Assembly (NCBI GenBank): GCA_016713535.1
Contig: JADJOY010000016.1
Span: 1 to 64,000, forward strand
From: Deltaproteobacteria bacterium
GTDB taxonomy: Bacteria > JADJOY01
Direction: 5' to 3'
DNA length: 64,000 nucleotides
Position 1 is the first letter of the stretch; each line of letters opens with the position of its first letter. The translations under genes and the position numbers were made by a program. The notes beneath the pieces were generated by a model. It saw only the letters and a list, made by a program, of their open reading frames with translations, was not told the DNA's origin and ran no database searches. Below, piece after piece: positions 50,151 to 58,807 of the stretch.

Positions 50151-51691
50151 CGCAGCCTCGCGGTGAGGTGATCGCCGACCCGCAGCGCGTTCGCCATGAT
50201 CGTGAGCGCCGGGTTCACCGCCGAGCTCGACGGGAAGAAGCTCCCGTCGACCACGTACAGGTTGTCGAGCTCGTGCGCCTTGCAGTTCTCGTCGAGCACG
50301 GACGTACGAGGATCGCGGCCGAACCGGGCGGTGCCGTTCTGGTGCGCCACCCCGGCGAGGGGGATCCGCTTCCCGACGTAGAAGTTGTGCGGGAGCAGAT
50401 GGTCCTCGCAGCCGATGTGCTCGAGCATCGATTTGAGCTTTCTCTGCAGCATCGAGTGGGCGGTGAGGTTGTTGGGATCGTAGGCGAGCTGGATCCCGCC
50501 CTCGTCCGTGAGGGTCACGCGGTTGTCGGGGTCGGGCAGGTCCTCGGTGGTCATCCAGAAGTCGAGCGAGTGCTTCGCCATGAGCTCGAGCGTGAGTCCC
50601 GGGACGATCCGCGGCGCCCCCGCGGCCAGCATGTACTCGTCGCTCTTGCCGACGAACGAGATGTGCCCCATCGGGTGCTCGAAGCCGTCGGTCCCGAAGT
50701 AGAAGTCGTTGAGCGCGAGCGTCTTCTGGAACACGGTCGGGTTCGGGCGCTTGGAGATCGCGAGCATCATCGAGTTCACGTGCGCCATGTAGTTGCGGCC
50801 GACCTGGTCCGAGCCGTTCGCGAGGCCGCGGGGATGCCTCTCGTTCGCCGAGCGCAAAAGCAGCGCCGCCGAGTTGATCGCGCCCGCCGAGACCACCACG
50901 ACGCCGGCGGTGTAGACCTCGCGTGCCCCGTCGCGCTCGACGTGGATCGCGCTCACCTCACGGCCGGAGGCGCTCGTGTCCAGGCGCGTCACCAGCGCGC
51001 CGGTGAGCAGCGACACGTTCGGGTGCCTGAGCGCTGGATCGACGCACACCACCTGTGCGTCCGCCTTCGCGTTCACGAGGCACGGGAAGCCGTCGCAGGT
51101 GCCGCAGCGGATGCAGGCGCTGGCGTTCGGATCCGCCTCGTCGATCATCACGCCGATGGGCACGTGAAAGGGGCGCAGGCCGAGCCGCGCGAGATCGTCG
51201 GAGAGCTCCTGGATGCGCGGCTCGTGACTCATCCTCGGGAACCGGTAGTCCGCGCTGGCGCGAGGATCGGTGGGATCGGCGCCGCGCTCGCCGTGCACGA
51301 AGTAGAGGTGCTCGGCCTGGGTGTAGTAGGGCTCGAGCTCCGCGTACGAGATCGGCCACGCCGGCGACACGCCGCCGTGGTGGACGACCTCGCCGAAGTC
51401 ACGCTCGCGCATCCGCAGCAGCGCCGCGCCGTAGAACTTCGTGTTGCCACCTACGTTGTAGTGAGCGCCGGGGTGGAAGCCGTTCAGCGCTCGGTCGTAC
51501 CATTCCTCGGTGACGTGGTACTTGGACTCGAGGATCACCTTCTTGGAGTCCCAGTTGTCACGCTCGCGCGGCACGTACTTCCCGCGCTCGAGGATCAAGA
51601 TGCGCTTGCCCGTGGGCGCGAGCTTCCAGGCGAGCGTGCCTCCGCCCGCGCCCGAGCCGATGATGACGACGTCGAAGTGGTTCGTGGACAT
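50147..51691 (-). CDS. GMC-family oxidoreductase
   Basis: 514 residues. FAD-binding DVVIIGSGAGGGTLAWKL, GGNTKFYGAALLRM, ACIRCGTCDGFPCLVNAKAD (a Cys-rich stretch found in one GMC branch), AGAINSAALLLRS and the C-terminal VVDGSFFPSSSAVNPALTIM with catalytic His in GVAHQNGTARFG. It probably oxidises an alcohol or sugar. ATG 51691 follows GAGGGG; upstream in-frame starts are weaker. Cotranscribed with the VOC gene and the channel gene. Confidence 0.9.
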   Translation of the reverse strand: MSTNHFDVVIIGSGAGGGTLAWKLAPTGKRILILERGKYVPRERDNWDSKKVILESKYHVTEEWYDRALNGFHPGAHYNVGGNTKFYGAALLRMRERDFGEVVHHGGVSPAWPISYAELEPYYTQAEHLYFVHGERGADPTDPRASADYRFPRMSHEPRIQELSDDLARLGLRPFHVPIGVMIDEADPNASACIRCGTCDGFPCLVNAKADAQVVCVDPALRHPNVSLLTGALVTRLDTSASGREVSAIHVERDGAREVYTAGVVVVSAGAINSAALLLRSANERHPRGLANGSDQVGRNYMAHVNSMMLAISKRPNPTVFQKTLALNDFYFGTDGFEHPMGHISFVGKSDEYMLAAGAPRIVPGLTLELMAKHSLDFWMTTEDLPDPDNRVTLTDEGGIQLAYDPNNLTAHSMLQRKLKSMLEHIGCEDHLLPHNFYVGKRIPLAGVAHQNGTARFGRDPRTSVLDENCKAHELDNLYVVDGSFFPSSSAVNPALTIMANALRVGDHLTARLR

Positions 51692-51704
51692 GACGACCCC
51701 TCGC

Positions 51705-52514
51705 TCACGGAGCGGCGACGCTCGCGAGCTCATCGAAGCGACAGCGGAAGATGCAGCGGTGGGCGTTGCGGTGGTCGAGCTTCGCGCAGTGCACGGCGCG
51801 CGCGCCGCGCACCGCGAGATAGAGCTCGGCGGCGAGCAGCATCCCGAGCGGTGGCGCGGTGAAGTAGATCCACAGCGCGGGCCACAGCTCGCCCACCAGC
51901 GCCGGCGCGAACGAGCGCGCCGGGTTCAGGCTCATGCCGGAGAGCGGCGCCTCGAGCAGGATGTAGGTGCCGACGAGCGCGCCCACCACCCACGGCGTGA
52001 GGTGATCGAACCGCGGGAGGTTCGAAACCACCAGCACGGTCCCCATGAGTACGAACGCGATCGCGAGCTCGCCGGCGAACGCGCCGAGCACGCCGTGTGC
52101 GCCGGGAAGGGTCGCGATGTACGCGACCGACGGATGCGCCACCGCGGCGCCGAGCGCCAGCCGCGCGACGCCCATGCCCGCGACCGCGCCGGCGAACTGG
52201 AACGCCACGTAGAAGAGCGCGTCCCACGGCGCGATCTTGCCGAGGCGCAGGAAGGTCAGCGTCGTGGACGGGTTGAAATGGGCGCCGCTGCGCTTCCCCC
52301 AGGGTGACCGGATGAGCGCCACCGCGGTGGCGCCGATCCAGAGGCCCATCACCGCGCGCCTCGCGAGCGCGCTCGGCAGTGCCGCGCGCAGCGGCGACGA
52401 CGGATGCTCGAGGGCGACGGTGTAGACGGTGGCCGCGATCATGAAGATCGCGAGCAAGGCGGCCTCGATCAGGTACTCGGGCCAGTGTTCGTGGAGCGCG
52501 CGGCGCATGGGCAT
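51705..52514 (-). CDS. Major intrinsic protein (aquaporin/glycerol-facilitator family) channel
   Basis: 269 residues with six membrane helices. The two half-helix signatures are SGAHFNPSTTLTFL (NPS instead of NPA) and GMSLNPARSFAPAL (canonical NPA). The start is set at ATG 52514; ATG 52508 is equally possible. The C-terminal tail is Cys/His-containing (HCAKLDHRNAHRCIFRC). Thirteen bases separate it from the GMC oxidoreductase gene; a small polyol or alcohol substrate passing from channel to dehydrogenase is a reasonable inference. Confidence 0.85.
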   Translation of the reverse strand: MPMRRALHEHWPEYLIEAALLAIFMIAATVYTVALEHPSSPLRAALPSALARRAVMGLWIGATAVALIRSPWGKRSGAHFNPSTTLTFLRLGKIAPWDALFYVAFQFAGAVAGMGVARLALGAAVAHPSVAYIATLPGAHGVLGAFAGELAIAFVLMGTVLVVSNLPRFDHLTPWVVGALVGTYILLEAPLSGMSLNPARSFAPALVGELWPALWIYFTAPPLGMLLAAELYLAVRGARAVHCAKLDHRNAHRCIFRCRFDELASVAAP

Positions 52515-52871
52515 CGAGGGGTTGGACGCGAGGGCTCTCGATAGTCGGTGCGGTGCCTGTTTCGTTTCACCGTCGAAGGGATCGATCGGCCCGGACGGCA
52601 GGCACCGGCGGCGCCGTGCTCCGTCGGCGGCGCGGCATCGCATCGCCGACGGATGCGGCCGCGAAGGATCGCGGCCCTCCAGCCGGTCGAACGCGATCGG
52701 GGCGATGGGTCGGTGACGGAGCAGCGACGCTCTACGGGCCGCGTGGTGGGCAGGCACCGGCGGCGCCGTGCTCCGTCGCCGGCGGATCTTCCACGCACAG
52801 AGATCCGCTGACCGGCGATGCGCTCGCCGTCGCGGATCGCCGGGCACGCGACGCGTGCCCCTCCCCCCTCC
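52515..52871. repeat. Repeat-rich gap with a 30-bp direct repeat
   Basis: A 30-base sequence starting GGCAGGCACCGGCGG occurs identically at 52597-52626 and 52749-52778. Between and around them are GGCCGCGAAGGATCGCGGCC and GGCGGATCTTCCAC-GGATCCGCTG-type stems, relatives of the GGAGGGCCGCG family. No supported gene. Confidence 0.7.
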
Positions 52872-52909
52872 AGAAAACGAAAGCGGGCGTGGGATGAACC
52901 CACGCCCGC
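52872..52909 (-). terminator. Rho-independent terminator of the bufferin-like gene
   Basis: On the minus strand GCGGGCGTGGG-TTCAT-CCCACGCCCGC, a perfect 11-base stem, is followed by TTTCGTTTTCT. It begins 25 bases after the stop. This is the clearest classical terminator in the window. Confidence 0.88.
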
Positions 52910-52934
52910 GCTCGTCGCGCTGGAAGCGAAGCGG

Positions 52935-53195
52935 TCAGTTGGTGACGACCTTGCCGTTCTTCGCCGCGCACTCCTCCTTGGTGGTCTCCACCCAGCCCTT
53001 GCCCGCGCAGCCGTTCTGGCCGGCGCAGCCGTGACCCGCGCTCTTGCAGGCGCCGTGGCCCTTGCAGGAGTTGATGCCTTCGCACTTCACCTTGGCACCC
53101 GTGGCCGGCGCGCCGTCGGCGGCCTTGGCGGTACCGGCGATGAAGAGACCTGCGACGGCGGTGGCGACGAGAGCACCCGTGACCTTCGAGTTCAT
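52935..53195 (-). CDS. Bufferin-like (BufA2-type) periplasmic metallophore
   Basis: 86 residues. Signal peptide (GALVATAVAGLFIAGTAKAA) and a short Cys/Gly/Lys-rich mature part with six Cys: VKCEGINSCKGHGACKSAGH, GCAGQNGCAGKGW, EEC. This pattern matches the DUF2282/BufA family, ribosomal peptides modified to chelate copper or similar metals. Strong GGGAGG before ATG 53195. Modification normally needs BufB (DUF692) and BufC; neither is visible, so this copy may be unmodified or modified by enzymes encoded elsewhere. Downstream of a DoxX gene, a usual companion. Confidence 0.8.
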   Translation of the reverse strand: MNSKVTGALVATAVAGLFIAGTAKAADGAPATGAKVKCEGINSCKGHGACKSAGHGCAGQNGCAGKGWVETTKEECAAKNGKVVTN

Positions 53196-53331
53196 GAACG
53201 ACCTCCCCAATTCTTCGCTTGCCAGCTCGATGAGCCCACCATGGACCGTCTCGGCTGGACTGGATTCGTGTTGGATGAATCGCACCGCTGGATACGCAGC
53301 CCGGCGTCCGGCGGTTTTCCTTGCTGCTCGA

Positions 53332-53916
53332 TCAGCTCCGGACGGCGCGACGCTCGTCGACGAGCCTCTTCACGATCGTGTCGAGCGAGAAGTAGCCCGG
53401 GCCGAACGCCAGCACCACCACCGCCGTCAGCAGGAAGAGGAATGGCGTTTGCTGCAGGAACGTGTCCGGGTCCGCGAAGATCCCGAGCAGCGCCTCGCGA
53501 TGGGCGGTCGCGTAGGCGACCATCATCGTCACGCTCAGCGGCACCGACACCAGCCGCGAGCCCAGGCCGACGAGGAGCAAGAGTCCGCCCACGCACTCCG
53601 TGGCGCCCGCCATCATCGCGTTGAAGTGAGGCGCCGGGATCCCGAGCGACGCGAAGAACTCGGTCACCGAGGCCAGATCCGAGAGCTTTCCCTTGCCGGT
53701 CAGGAAGAACTGGTAGCCCCAGTAGCCGCGCATGACCGCGAGCAGCGGATGCGGCAGCGCGTTCGCCACCTTCGTGAAGAGACCGTAGAGCGATTCACCT
53801 TTGGCGAGCGCCGCGGCGAGGAAATTCGAGGGGTGTGGGCGGTTCCCGGTCATCGCGAGGTCCTCGCTCGTGAGCGTCGAAGGCAAGGTCGCGGCAGCGG
53901 CTCGAACGTTACTCAT
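53332..53916 (-). CDS. DoxX-family membrane protein
   Basis: 194 residues. Four helices: LLAVMRGYWGYQFFLTGKGK, FNAMMAGATECVGGLLLLVG, VPLSVTMMVAYATAHREALL and FLFLLTAVVVLAFGPGYFSL with the DoxX-typical FGPGYFSLD ending. GGAGAAAG precedes ATG 53916. DoxX proteins accompany bufferin genes in many bacteria; the biochemical role is not settled. Confidence 0.88.
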   Translation of the reverse strand: MSNVRAAAATLPSTLTSEDLAMTGNRPHPSNFLAAALAKGESLYGLFTKVANALPHPLLAVMRGYWGYQFFLTGKGKLSDLASVTEFFASLGIPAPHFNAMMAGATECVGGLLLLVGLGSRLVSVPLSVTMMVAYATAHREALLGIFADPDTFLQQTPFLFLLTAVVVLAFGPGYFSLDTIVKRLVDERRAVRS

Positions 53917-53990
53917 GGTTCTTTCTCCGGTGGTGGCGCTTCGCGCCGATCCCCGCCGCGGGTTCCGTGATCGCGGCGGATGGCTCCTAG

Positions 53991-54266
53991 TCACCGCACC
54001 CGGCGATTCGTTTCACGGTCGTCGGCGACCGACGGCGCCGCTGGAGACCAGCGCCGAAAGCGCCGAACGAGCTCGCCCTCGATTTCCCCGGACGGCGCCG
54101 GCCGCTCGATCCGGCCGAGCGCGCGCACCGTGGCACGCATCTGCCGCACGTAAGCGCGGCACCCGCCGCAGCCACCGAGGTGAAGCTGAAACCTCGGTCG
54201 CTCCCCGGGAGAGAGCCGGCCCTCGGCGTACTCGGTGACCAGCTCGACGACGTCGACGCAGCGCAT
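53991..54266 (-). CDS. Zinc-finger anti-sigma factor (zf-HC2 type)
   Basis: 91 residues, no membrane helix. RCVDVVELVTEYAEGRLSPG followed by QLHLGGCGGCRAYVRQMRAT gives the HxxxCxxC zinc motif of ZAS-type anti-sigma factors. It precedes the DoxX and bufferin-like genes on the same strand. An ECF sigma factor normally lies immediately upstream, but that position holds pgl; the partner must be elsewhere. Confidence 0.8.
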   Translation of the reverse strand: MRCVDVVELVTEYAEGRLSPGERPRFQLHLGGCGGCRAYVRQMRATVRALGRIERPAPSGEIEGELVRRFRRWSPAAPSVADDRETNRRVR

Positions 54267-54333
54267 GCACGCACCCGGAGCGGCGACCCGGAGCGGGCCG
54301 TCCCGGAGTACGGTCGCGTGCGCGAGCGAGACG

Positions 54334-55170
54334 TTACGCCGAGGGGGTCGCCACCGTGTGACGGGTCGTGCTCTCGAGCCGCGCAGCGGCGCCGGCGTCG
54401 AGGAGCCAGGTGAGCCGCCCGCTCGTGGGCTGGATCGCCTGCGACGTATGCCAGCGCGGGTCGATCGGGCCGCGCTTCGCGGCGTGCACGGCTTCGGCCT
54501 TGTCGCTGCCGCTCACCAGGAACATCACGTGTCGCGCGGCGTTGAGCACCCGCGGCGTGAGCGTGATGCGGTGGGTTCCGAACTTGGCGACCCACGGCGC
54601 CGCGACCCACGCGCGCGGCTCGTCGAGCGTCGGCGAGCCGGGGAAGAGCGACGCCGTGTGGCCATCGGCGCCGAGACCGAGCAGCACCAGATCGAAGCTC
54701 GGCGGCGCATCGGGAGCGCACCCCAGGCTCGCGAACGCGTGGCGGATCGTCGCCTCGTAGCGCGCCGCCGCCTCGCCCGCGTCACCGAGCTCGGCCTCGA
54801 TGCGGTGGACCCGCTCGGGCGCGAGCGGCACCTTCGACAGCATCGCCTCGAGCGCCATGCGGTAGTCGCTCTCCGGGTGATCCGGCGGCACGGGGCGCTC
54901 GTCGCCCCAGAACACGTGAGTTCGATCCCAGGGCATCCGCTGCGCGTATGGCGCGCTCGCGAGCCGCTCGTAGAGACGCCGCGGCGTGTTGCCGCCCGAG
55001 AGTACGAGCGTGAAGGCGTCACGCGCCGCGACCGCGCGCTCGGCGTCGCTCAGCACCTCGCGCGCCGCCCGCTCCGCGAGCGCCGCCGCGTCCGGCACGA
55101 TCACGTCGGTGGCGAGGTGACGCGCGAGCTCGCTCGCGGTCACGCCCGCGCCGCCGCGCTCGGCCTTCAC
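54334..55170 (-). CDS. pgl: 6-phosphogluconolactonase
   Basis: 278 residues. Hydrolyses 6-phosphogluconolactone in the oxidative pentose phosphate pathway. Motifs: FTLVLSGGNTPRRLYERLAS, VFWGDERPVPPDHPESDYRM, SFDLVLLGLGADGHTASLFP and RITLTPRVLNAARHVMFLVS. The GTG at 55170 overlaps the glk stop (GTGA), which decides the start over the GTG at 55143. Last gene of the operon. Confidence 0.95.
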   Translation of the reverse strand: MKAERGGAGVTASELARHLATDVIVPDAAALAERAAREVLSDAERAVAARDAFTLVLSGGNTPRRLYERLASAPYAQRMPWDRTHVFWGDERPVPPDHPESDYRMALEAMLSKVPLAPERVHRIEAELGDAGEAAARYEATIRHAFASLGCAPDAPPSFDLVLLGLGADGHTASLFPGSPTLDEPRAWVAAPWVAKFGTHRITLTPRVLNAARHVMFLVSGSDKAEAVHAAKRGPIDPRWHTSQAIQPTSGRLTWLLDAGAAARLESTTRHTVATPSA

Positions 55171-56153
55171 AGCCGTCCCGCGGTGATGCCCGCGGCGCGA
55201 CCCGCGCCCAGCAGCGCGGTCCGGTCGTTCAGGATCACGCGCACCGGCATCTTCTCGAGCACACGCTGCATCCGGCCCTTGGCGAGGAACGACTTGATGA
55301 AGCGCCCGTCGCCCATGCGGCTCGCGATCTTGGGCGCGATGCCGCCACCCACGTAGACCCCGGCGGTGGCCATCATCTTGAGCGCGAGGTTGCCGGCCTC
55401 GTCGCCGTAGATCTCGATGAAGAGATCGAGCGCCGCGGCGCACAGCGGCGACTTCTTGTCGAGCGCGGCACGGGTGATCGCGGCCGCCGGGTCGCCGGCC
55501 TTGATCTCGTCGGCGAGCCAGCGCGGCTCCTCGGCGCGGCCGGTCTCCTTCAAGAAGCGATAGATGTTGAAGAGCCCCGGGCCGGAGAGCACGCGTTCGT
55601 AGCTCACGTGCTCGAGCTCGCGGCGCAGGAACTTGAGCAGCTCGATCTGCTGGTCGGTGCGCGGCGAGAAGCTCGAGTGCCCGCCCTCCGACGCGACGGC
55701 GCGATGGAACTTGCCGTCCCACACCAGACCCGCCTCGCCGAGCCCGGTGCCCGCGGAGAGCACGACCGCCTGGCCCTTGGGGTCGGGCTCGCCCGCCTGC
55801 AACGTCACGAAGTCCTGCGGCTCCAGCGCCGCGATGCCGAGCGCGTTGGCCTCCATGTCGTTGATGAGCGTGACGCGCTCGATGCCGAGGGTCTTCGAGA
55901 GCTCACCGGCGTCGACCACCCACGCGAGGTTGGTGGTCTTCACCACGCCCTGCCGCACCGGCCCGGCGACGCCGAAGCACGCGTCGCGGATCTCGAGCTG
56001 CCGTCCGCTCAGGAACTTGCGGCAGATCTCCGCCAGGCTCTCGTGCTCGCGGCTCTGGAAGCTGGTCTGGGTGTCGATGCGCAGCCGGCGCCCGTCCTGC
56101 GTGAAGAGCGCGAGGTGAGTCTTGGTACCGCCGATGTCGCCCGCCAGGATCAT
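55167..56153 (-). CDS. glk: Glucokinase (ROK-independent Glk family)
   Basis: 328 residues. Phosphorylates glucose with ATP. MILAGDIGGTKTHLALF is the phosphate-1 loop; LINDMEANALGI contains the catalytic Asp; VLSAGTGLGEAGLVWDGKF, SEGGHSSFSPRTDQQIELL and MMATAGVYVGGGIAPKI follow the Glk pattern (Pfam glucokinase). Stop overlaps pgl. Lies in the sugar-phosphate operon. Confidence 0.95.
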   Translation of the reverse strand: MILAGDIGGTKTHLALFTQDGRRLRIDTQTSFQSREHESLAEICRKFLSGRQLEIRDACFGVAGPVRQGVVKTTNLAWVVDAGELSKTLGIERVTLINDMEANALGIAALEPQDFVTLQAGEPDPKGQAVVLSAGTGLGEAGLVWDGKFHRAVASEGGHSSFSPRTDQQIELLKFLRRELEHVSYERVLSGPGLFNIYRFLKETGRAEEPRWLADEIKAGDPAAAITRAALDKKSPLCAAALDLFIEIYGDEAGNLALKMMATAGVYVGGGIAPKIASRMGDGRFIKSFLAKGRMQRVLEKMPVRVILNDRTALLGAGRAAGITAGRL

Positions 56154-56202
56154 GGTTCGCTCGCTCGTCCGTCCGCGTCGATCGGGTCGATCGCGCTTCC
56201 GC

Positions 56203-57726
56203 TCACTCGCCGTTCCACCACGCGCGACCATCGCGCGCCAGCAGCGCATCGGCCGCGTCCGGACCGGTGCTGCCCGCCGCATAGTTCGGGAAGTCGCGCG
56301 CCTTGAGCGTGCTCCACACGTCGAGGATCGGCGAGGCGATCTTCCACGCGGCCTCGACCATGTCGCTGCGGTGGAAGAGCGTCGAGTCGCCGACCATCGC
56401 GTCGTAGAGCAGCCGCTCGTAGCCCGTGGCGGGGCTCTGCTCGCCGAAGTCCTCGTAGTTGAAGTCGAGCTTCACGGTGTTGAGCTGGATCGCCGAGCCG
56501 GGACGCTTGGCCTTGATGTGCAGCGCGATCCCCTCGGTGGGCTGGATGTGCATCACCAGGCGGTTGGGCTCGATGTCCTTGCTCGCCGCACCCTGGAAGA
56601 GCAAGAGCGGCGGGCGCCGGAACTGGATCACGATCTCGGTGGCGCGCCGCGCCATGCGCTTGCCGGAGCGCAGGTAGAACGGCACGTCCGCCCACCGCCA
56701 GTTCTCGACGTGGAGCTTGAGCGCCGCGAAGGTCTCCGTCTGCGAGGAGGGCGAAACGTCTTTCTCGGATCGATACGCGGGCACCTTCTCGTGGTCCACG
56801 AAGCCCTCGCCGTACTGCCCGCGCACCGTGTCGCGCAGCACCTCCTCGGGCTCGAGCTTGGAGATGGCGTGCAGCACCTTGACCTTCTCGTCGCGGACCG
56901 CCTCCGCCTGGAACGAGATCGGCGGCTCCATCGCCACCAGCGAGAGGAGCTGGAACATGTGGTTCTGGATCATGTCCCGGAGCACGCCCGCTTCCTCGTA
57001 GTACTTGCCGCGCCCCTCGACCCCGAGGTCCTCGGACACGGTGATCTGCACGTGGTCGACGTAGCGGCGGTTCCAGAGCGGCTCGAAGATCCCGTTGGCG
57101 AAGCGGAACACCAGGATGTTCTGGACCGTCTCCTTGCCCAGGTAGTGGTCGATCCGGAAGATCTGGCCTTCCTCGAACACCGCGCCGATCTGGCGGTTGA
57201 GCTCGTGGGCCGACTCGAGGTCGCGGCCGAACGGCTTCTCCACCACCAGCCGGCGCCAGTGACCCGCGTCCTCTCGCGCGAGGTCGGCGGCGCCCAGCCC
57301 GGCCACCACCTCCGCGAACTGGCTCGGCGGCGTGGCCAGGTAGAAGAGCGCGTTACGCGTCGAGCCGTGGGTGTCGGCGCAGGTCTGGATCGCGTCGCCG
57401 AGGCGGTGGAAGGTCTCGTGATCGGCGAAGTCACCGCGCAGGAAGTGGATGCGCCGCTGGAGCGCGCTCCACGCGTGGGCGTCGACGCCGCCGGGTGTGA
57501 AGCGGCGCAGGTCGTCGAAGAGCTCCTTGCGAAAGGCGTCGTCGTCGTACTCGCGGCGCGCGACGCCCACGATCGAGAAGCTCTCCGGCAGCAGCCCGAC
57601 CACCTGCAGGTTGTAGAGGGCCGGGATCAGCTTGCGGCGCGTCAGGTCGCCCGCCGCGCCGAAGATCACGAACGTGCACGGGTCGGCGGGTCGCTGGGCG
57701 CGGGACGCGCCGCTGGCGTCAGCCAT
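56203..57726 (-). CDS. zwf: Glucose-6-phosphate 1-dehydrogenase
   Basis: 507 residues. First step of the oxidative pentose phosphate pathway. NADP site [35 protein letters not shown], active-site [20 protein letters not shown] with catalytic His, and [19 protein letters not shown] are canonical. ATG 57726 (MADASGAS) overlaps the gnd stop by eight bases. Confidence 0.97.
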   Translation of the reverse strand: MADASGASRAQRPADPCTFVIFGAAGDLTRRKLIPALYNLQVVGLLPESFSIVGVARREYDDDAFRKELFDDLRRFTPGGVDAHAWSALQRRIHFLRGDFADHETFHRLGDAIQTCADTHGSTRNALFYLATPPSQFAEVVAGLGAADLAREDAGHWRRLVVEKPFGRDLESAHELNRQIGAVFEEGQIFRIDHYLGKETVQNILVFRFANGIFEPLWNRRYVDHVQITVSEDLGVEGRGKYYEEAGVLRDMIQNHMFQLLSLVAMEPPISFQAEAVRDEKVKVLHAISKLEPEEVLRDTVRGQYGEGFVDHEKVPAYRSEKDVSPSSQTETFAALKLHVENWRWADVPFYLRSGKRMARRATEIVIQFRRPPLLLFQGAASKDIEPNRLVMHIQPTEGIALHIKAKRPGSAIQLNTVKLDFNYEDFGEQSPATGYERLLYDAMVGDSTLFHRSDMVEAAWKIASPILDVWSTLKARDFPNYAAGSTGPDAADALLARDGRAWWNGE

Positions 57727-58714
57727 GGGTGCCACCTCCGCCGCCGGGCTCCTTGTGGCCGCCGAACTGCGCGCGCATCGCCGACAGCAGCTTCTCGGCG
57801 AAGGTGTGACTCTGGCGCGAGCGGAAGCGCGTGTAGAGGGCGGCGGAGAGCACGTCGGCGGGCACGGCCTCGGCGATCGCGGCCTCGATGGTCCAGCGTC
57901 CCTCGCCCGAGTCCTGAACGAACCCAGCGTATCCGTCGAGCTTGGGGTCGGAGGCGAGGGCGATCGCGCTCAGGTCGAGGAGCCACGACGACACGACACT
58001 GCCGCGCCGCCACAGCTCGGCGATCTCGGCGAGGTCGAAGTCGTAGCGGAGCTCGGGCGCGACCTCGGCCGAGCCGGCGTTCTTCAGGATGTCGAAGCCC
58101 TCGGCGTAGGCCTGCATCAAGCCGTACTCGATGCCGTTGTGGATCATCTTCACGAAGTGGCCCGCACCCACCGGCCCGCAGTGGTGAAACCCCAGCTCGG
58201 CGGTGCCCCGTCCCTCGGCGCGCGTGGGCGTGGGCGGGATCTCGCCGACCCCGGGCGCCAGGGTGGCGAAGATCGGCTCGAGGCGGTGGACCACCTCGGT
58301 GGGCCCTCCGATCATCAGGCAGTAGCCGCGCTCGGCGCCCCAGACGCCGCCGCTCGTGCCCACGTCGACGTAGTGGATGCCCTTGGGTGCGAGCTCGCGG
58401 CCGCGACGCACGTCGTCCTTGAAGTGGGTGTTGCCGCCGTCGATCACCACGTCGCCCGGCTCGAGGAGTCCCGCGAGCTCGGCGATCACCGCCTCGGTGG
58501 GCGCTCCCGCCGGCACCATCACCCACACCGCGCGCGGCGCCGCGAGCGCCTTCACCAGCTCCGCGAGGTTGCCCGCGCCGATCGCCCCTTCGCTCTCCAT
58601 CTGGCGGATCGCGCCGGGGTCGCGATCGGTCACCACGCACGCGTGACCGTCCTTCATGAGACGCCGGACCAGCCCGGCGCCCATGCGGCCGAGCCCCACC
58701 ATTCCGAGCTGCAT
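57719..58714 (-). CDS. gnd: 6-phosphogluconate dehydrogenase, short (decarboxylating) type
   Basis: 331 residues. [20 protein letters not shown] (Rossmann), [54 protein letters not shown] with catalytic Lys and [13 protein letters not shown]. The length fits the about 300-340-residue GndA-like form rather than the 470-residue enzyme. Strong GAGGAGG before ATG 58714. Converts 6-phosphogluconate to ribulose 5-phosphate. Confidence 0.95.
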   Translation of the reverse strand: MQLGMVGLGRMGAGLVRRLMKDGHACVVTDRDPGAIRQMESEGAIGAGNLAELVKALAAPRAVWVMVPAGAPTEAVIAELAGLLEPGDVVIDGGNTHFKDDVRRGRELAPKGIHYVDVGTSGGVWGAERGYCLMIGGPTEVVHRLEPIFATLAPGVGEIPPTPTRAEGRGTAELGFHHCGPVGAGHFVKMIHNGIEYGLMQAYAEGFDILKNAGSAEVAPELRYDFDLAEIAELWRRGSVVSSWLLDLSAIALASDPKLDGYAGFVQDSGEGRWTIEAAIAEAVPADVLSAALYTRFRSRQSHTFAEKLLSAMRAQFGGHKEPGGGGGTHG

Positions 58715-58807
58715 GCGAGCCTCCTCGAGTCGAGTCGCGGGCCGCGAGGCGAATGCGGCGGCGGGGTCGGTGTGAGCGCGCGAGGTGGCCGGACCGGGCT
58801 CGAGCCG

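Noticed and set aside
52515-52871. CRISPR array, suggested by the identical 30-bp direct repeats
   Set aside because: Only two copies, no regular spacers and no cas genes in the window.
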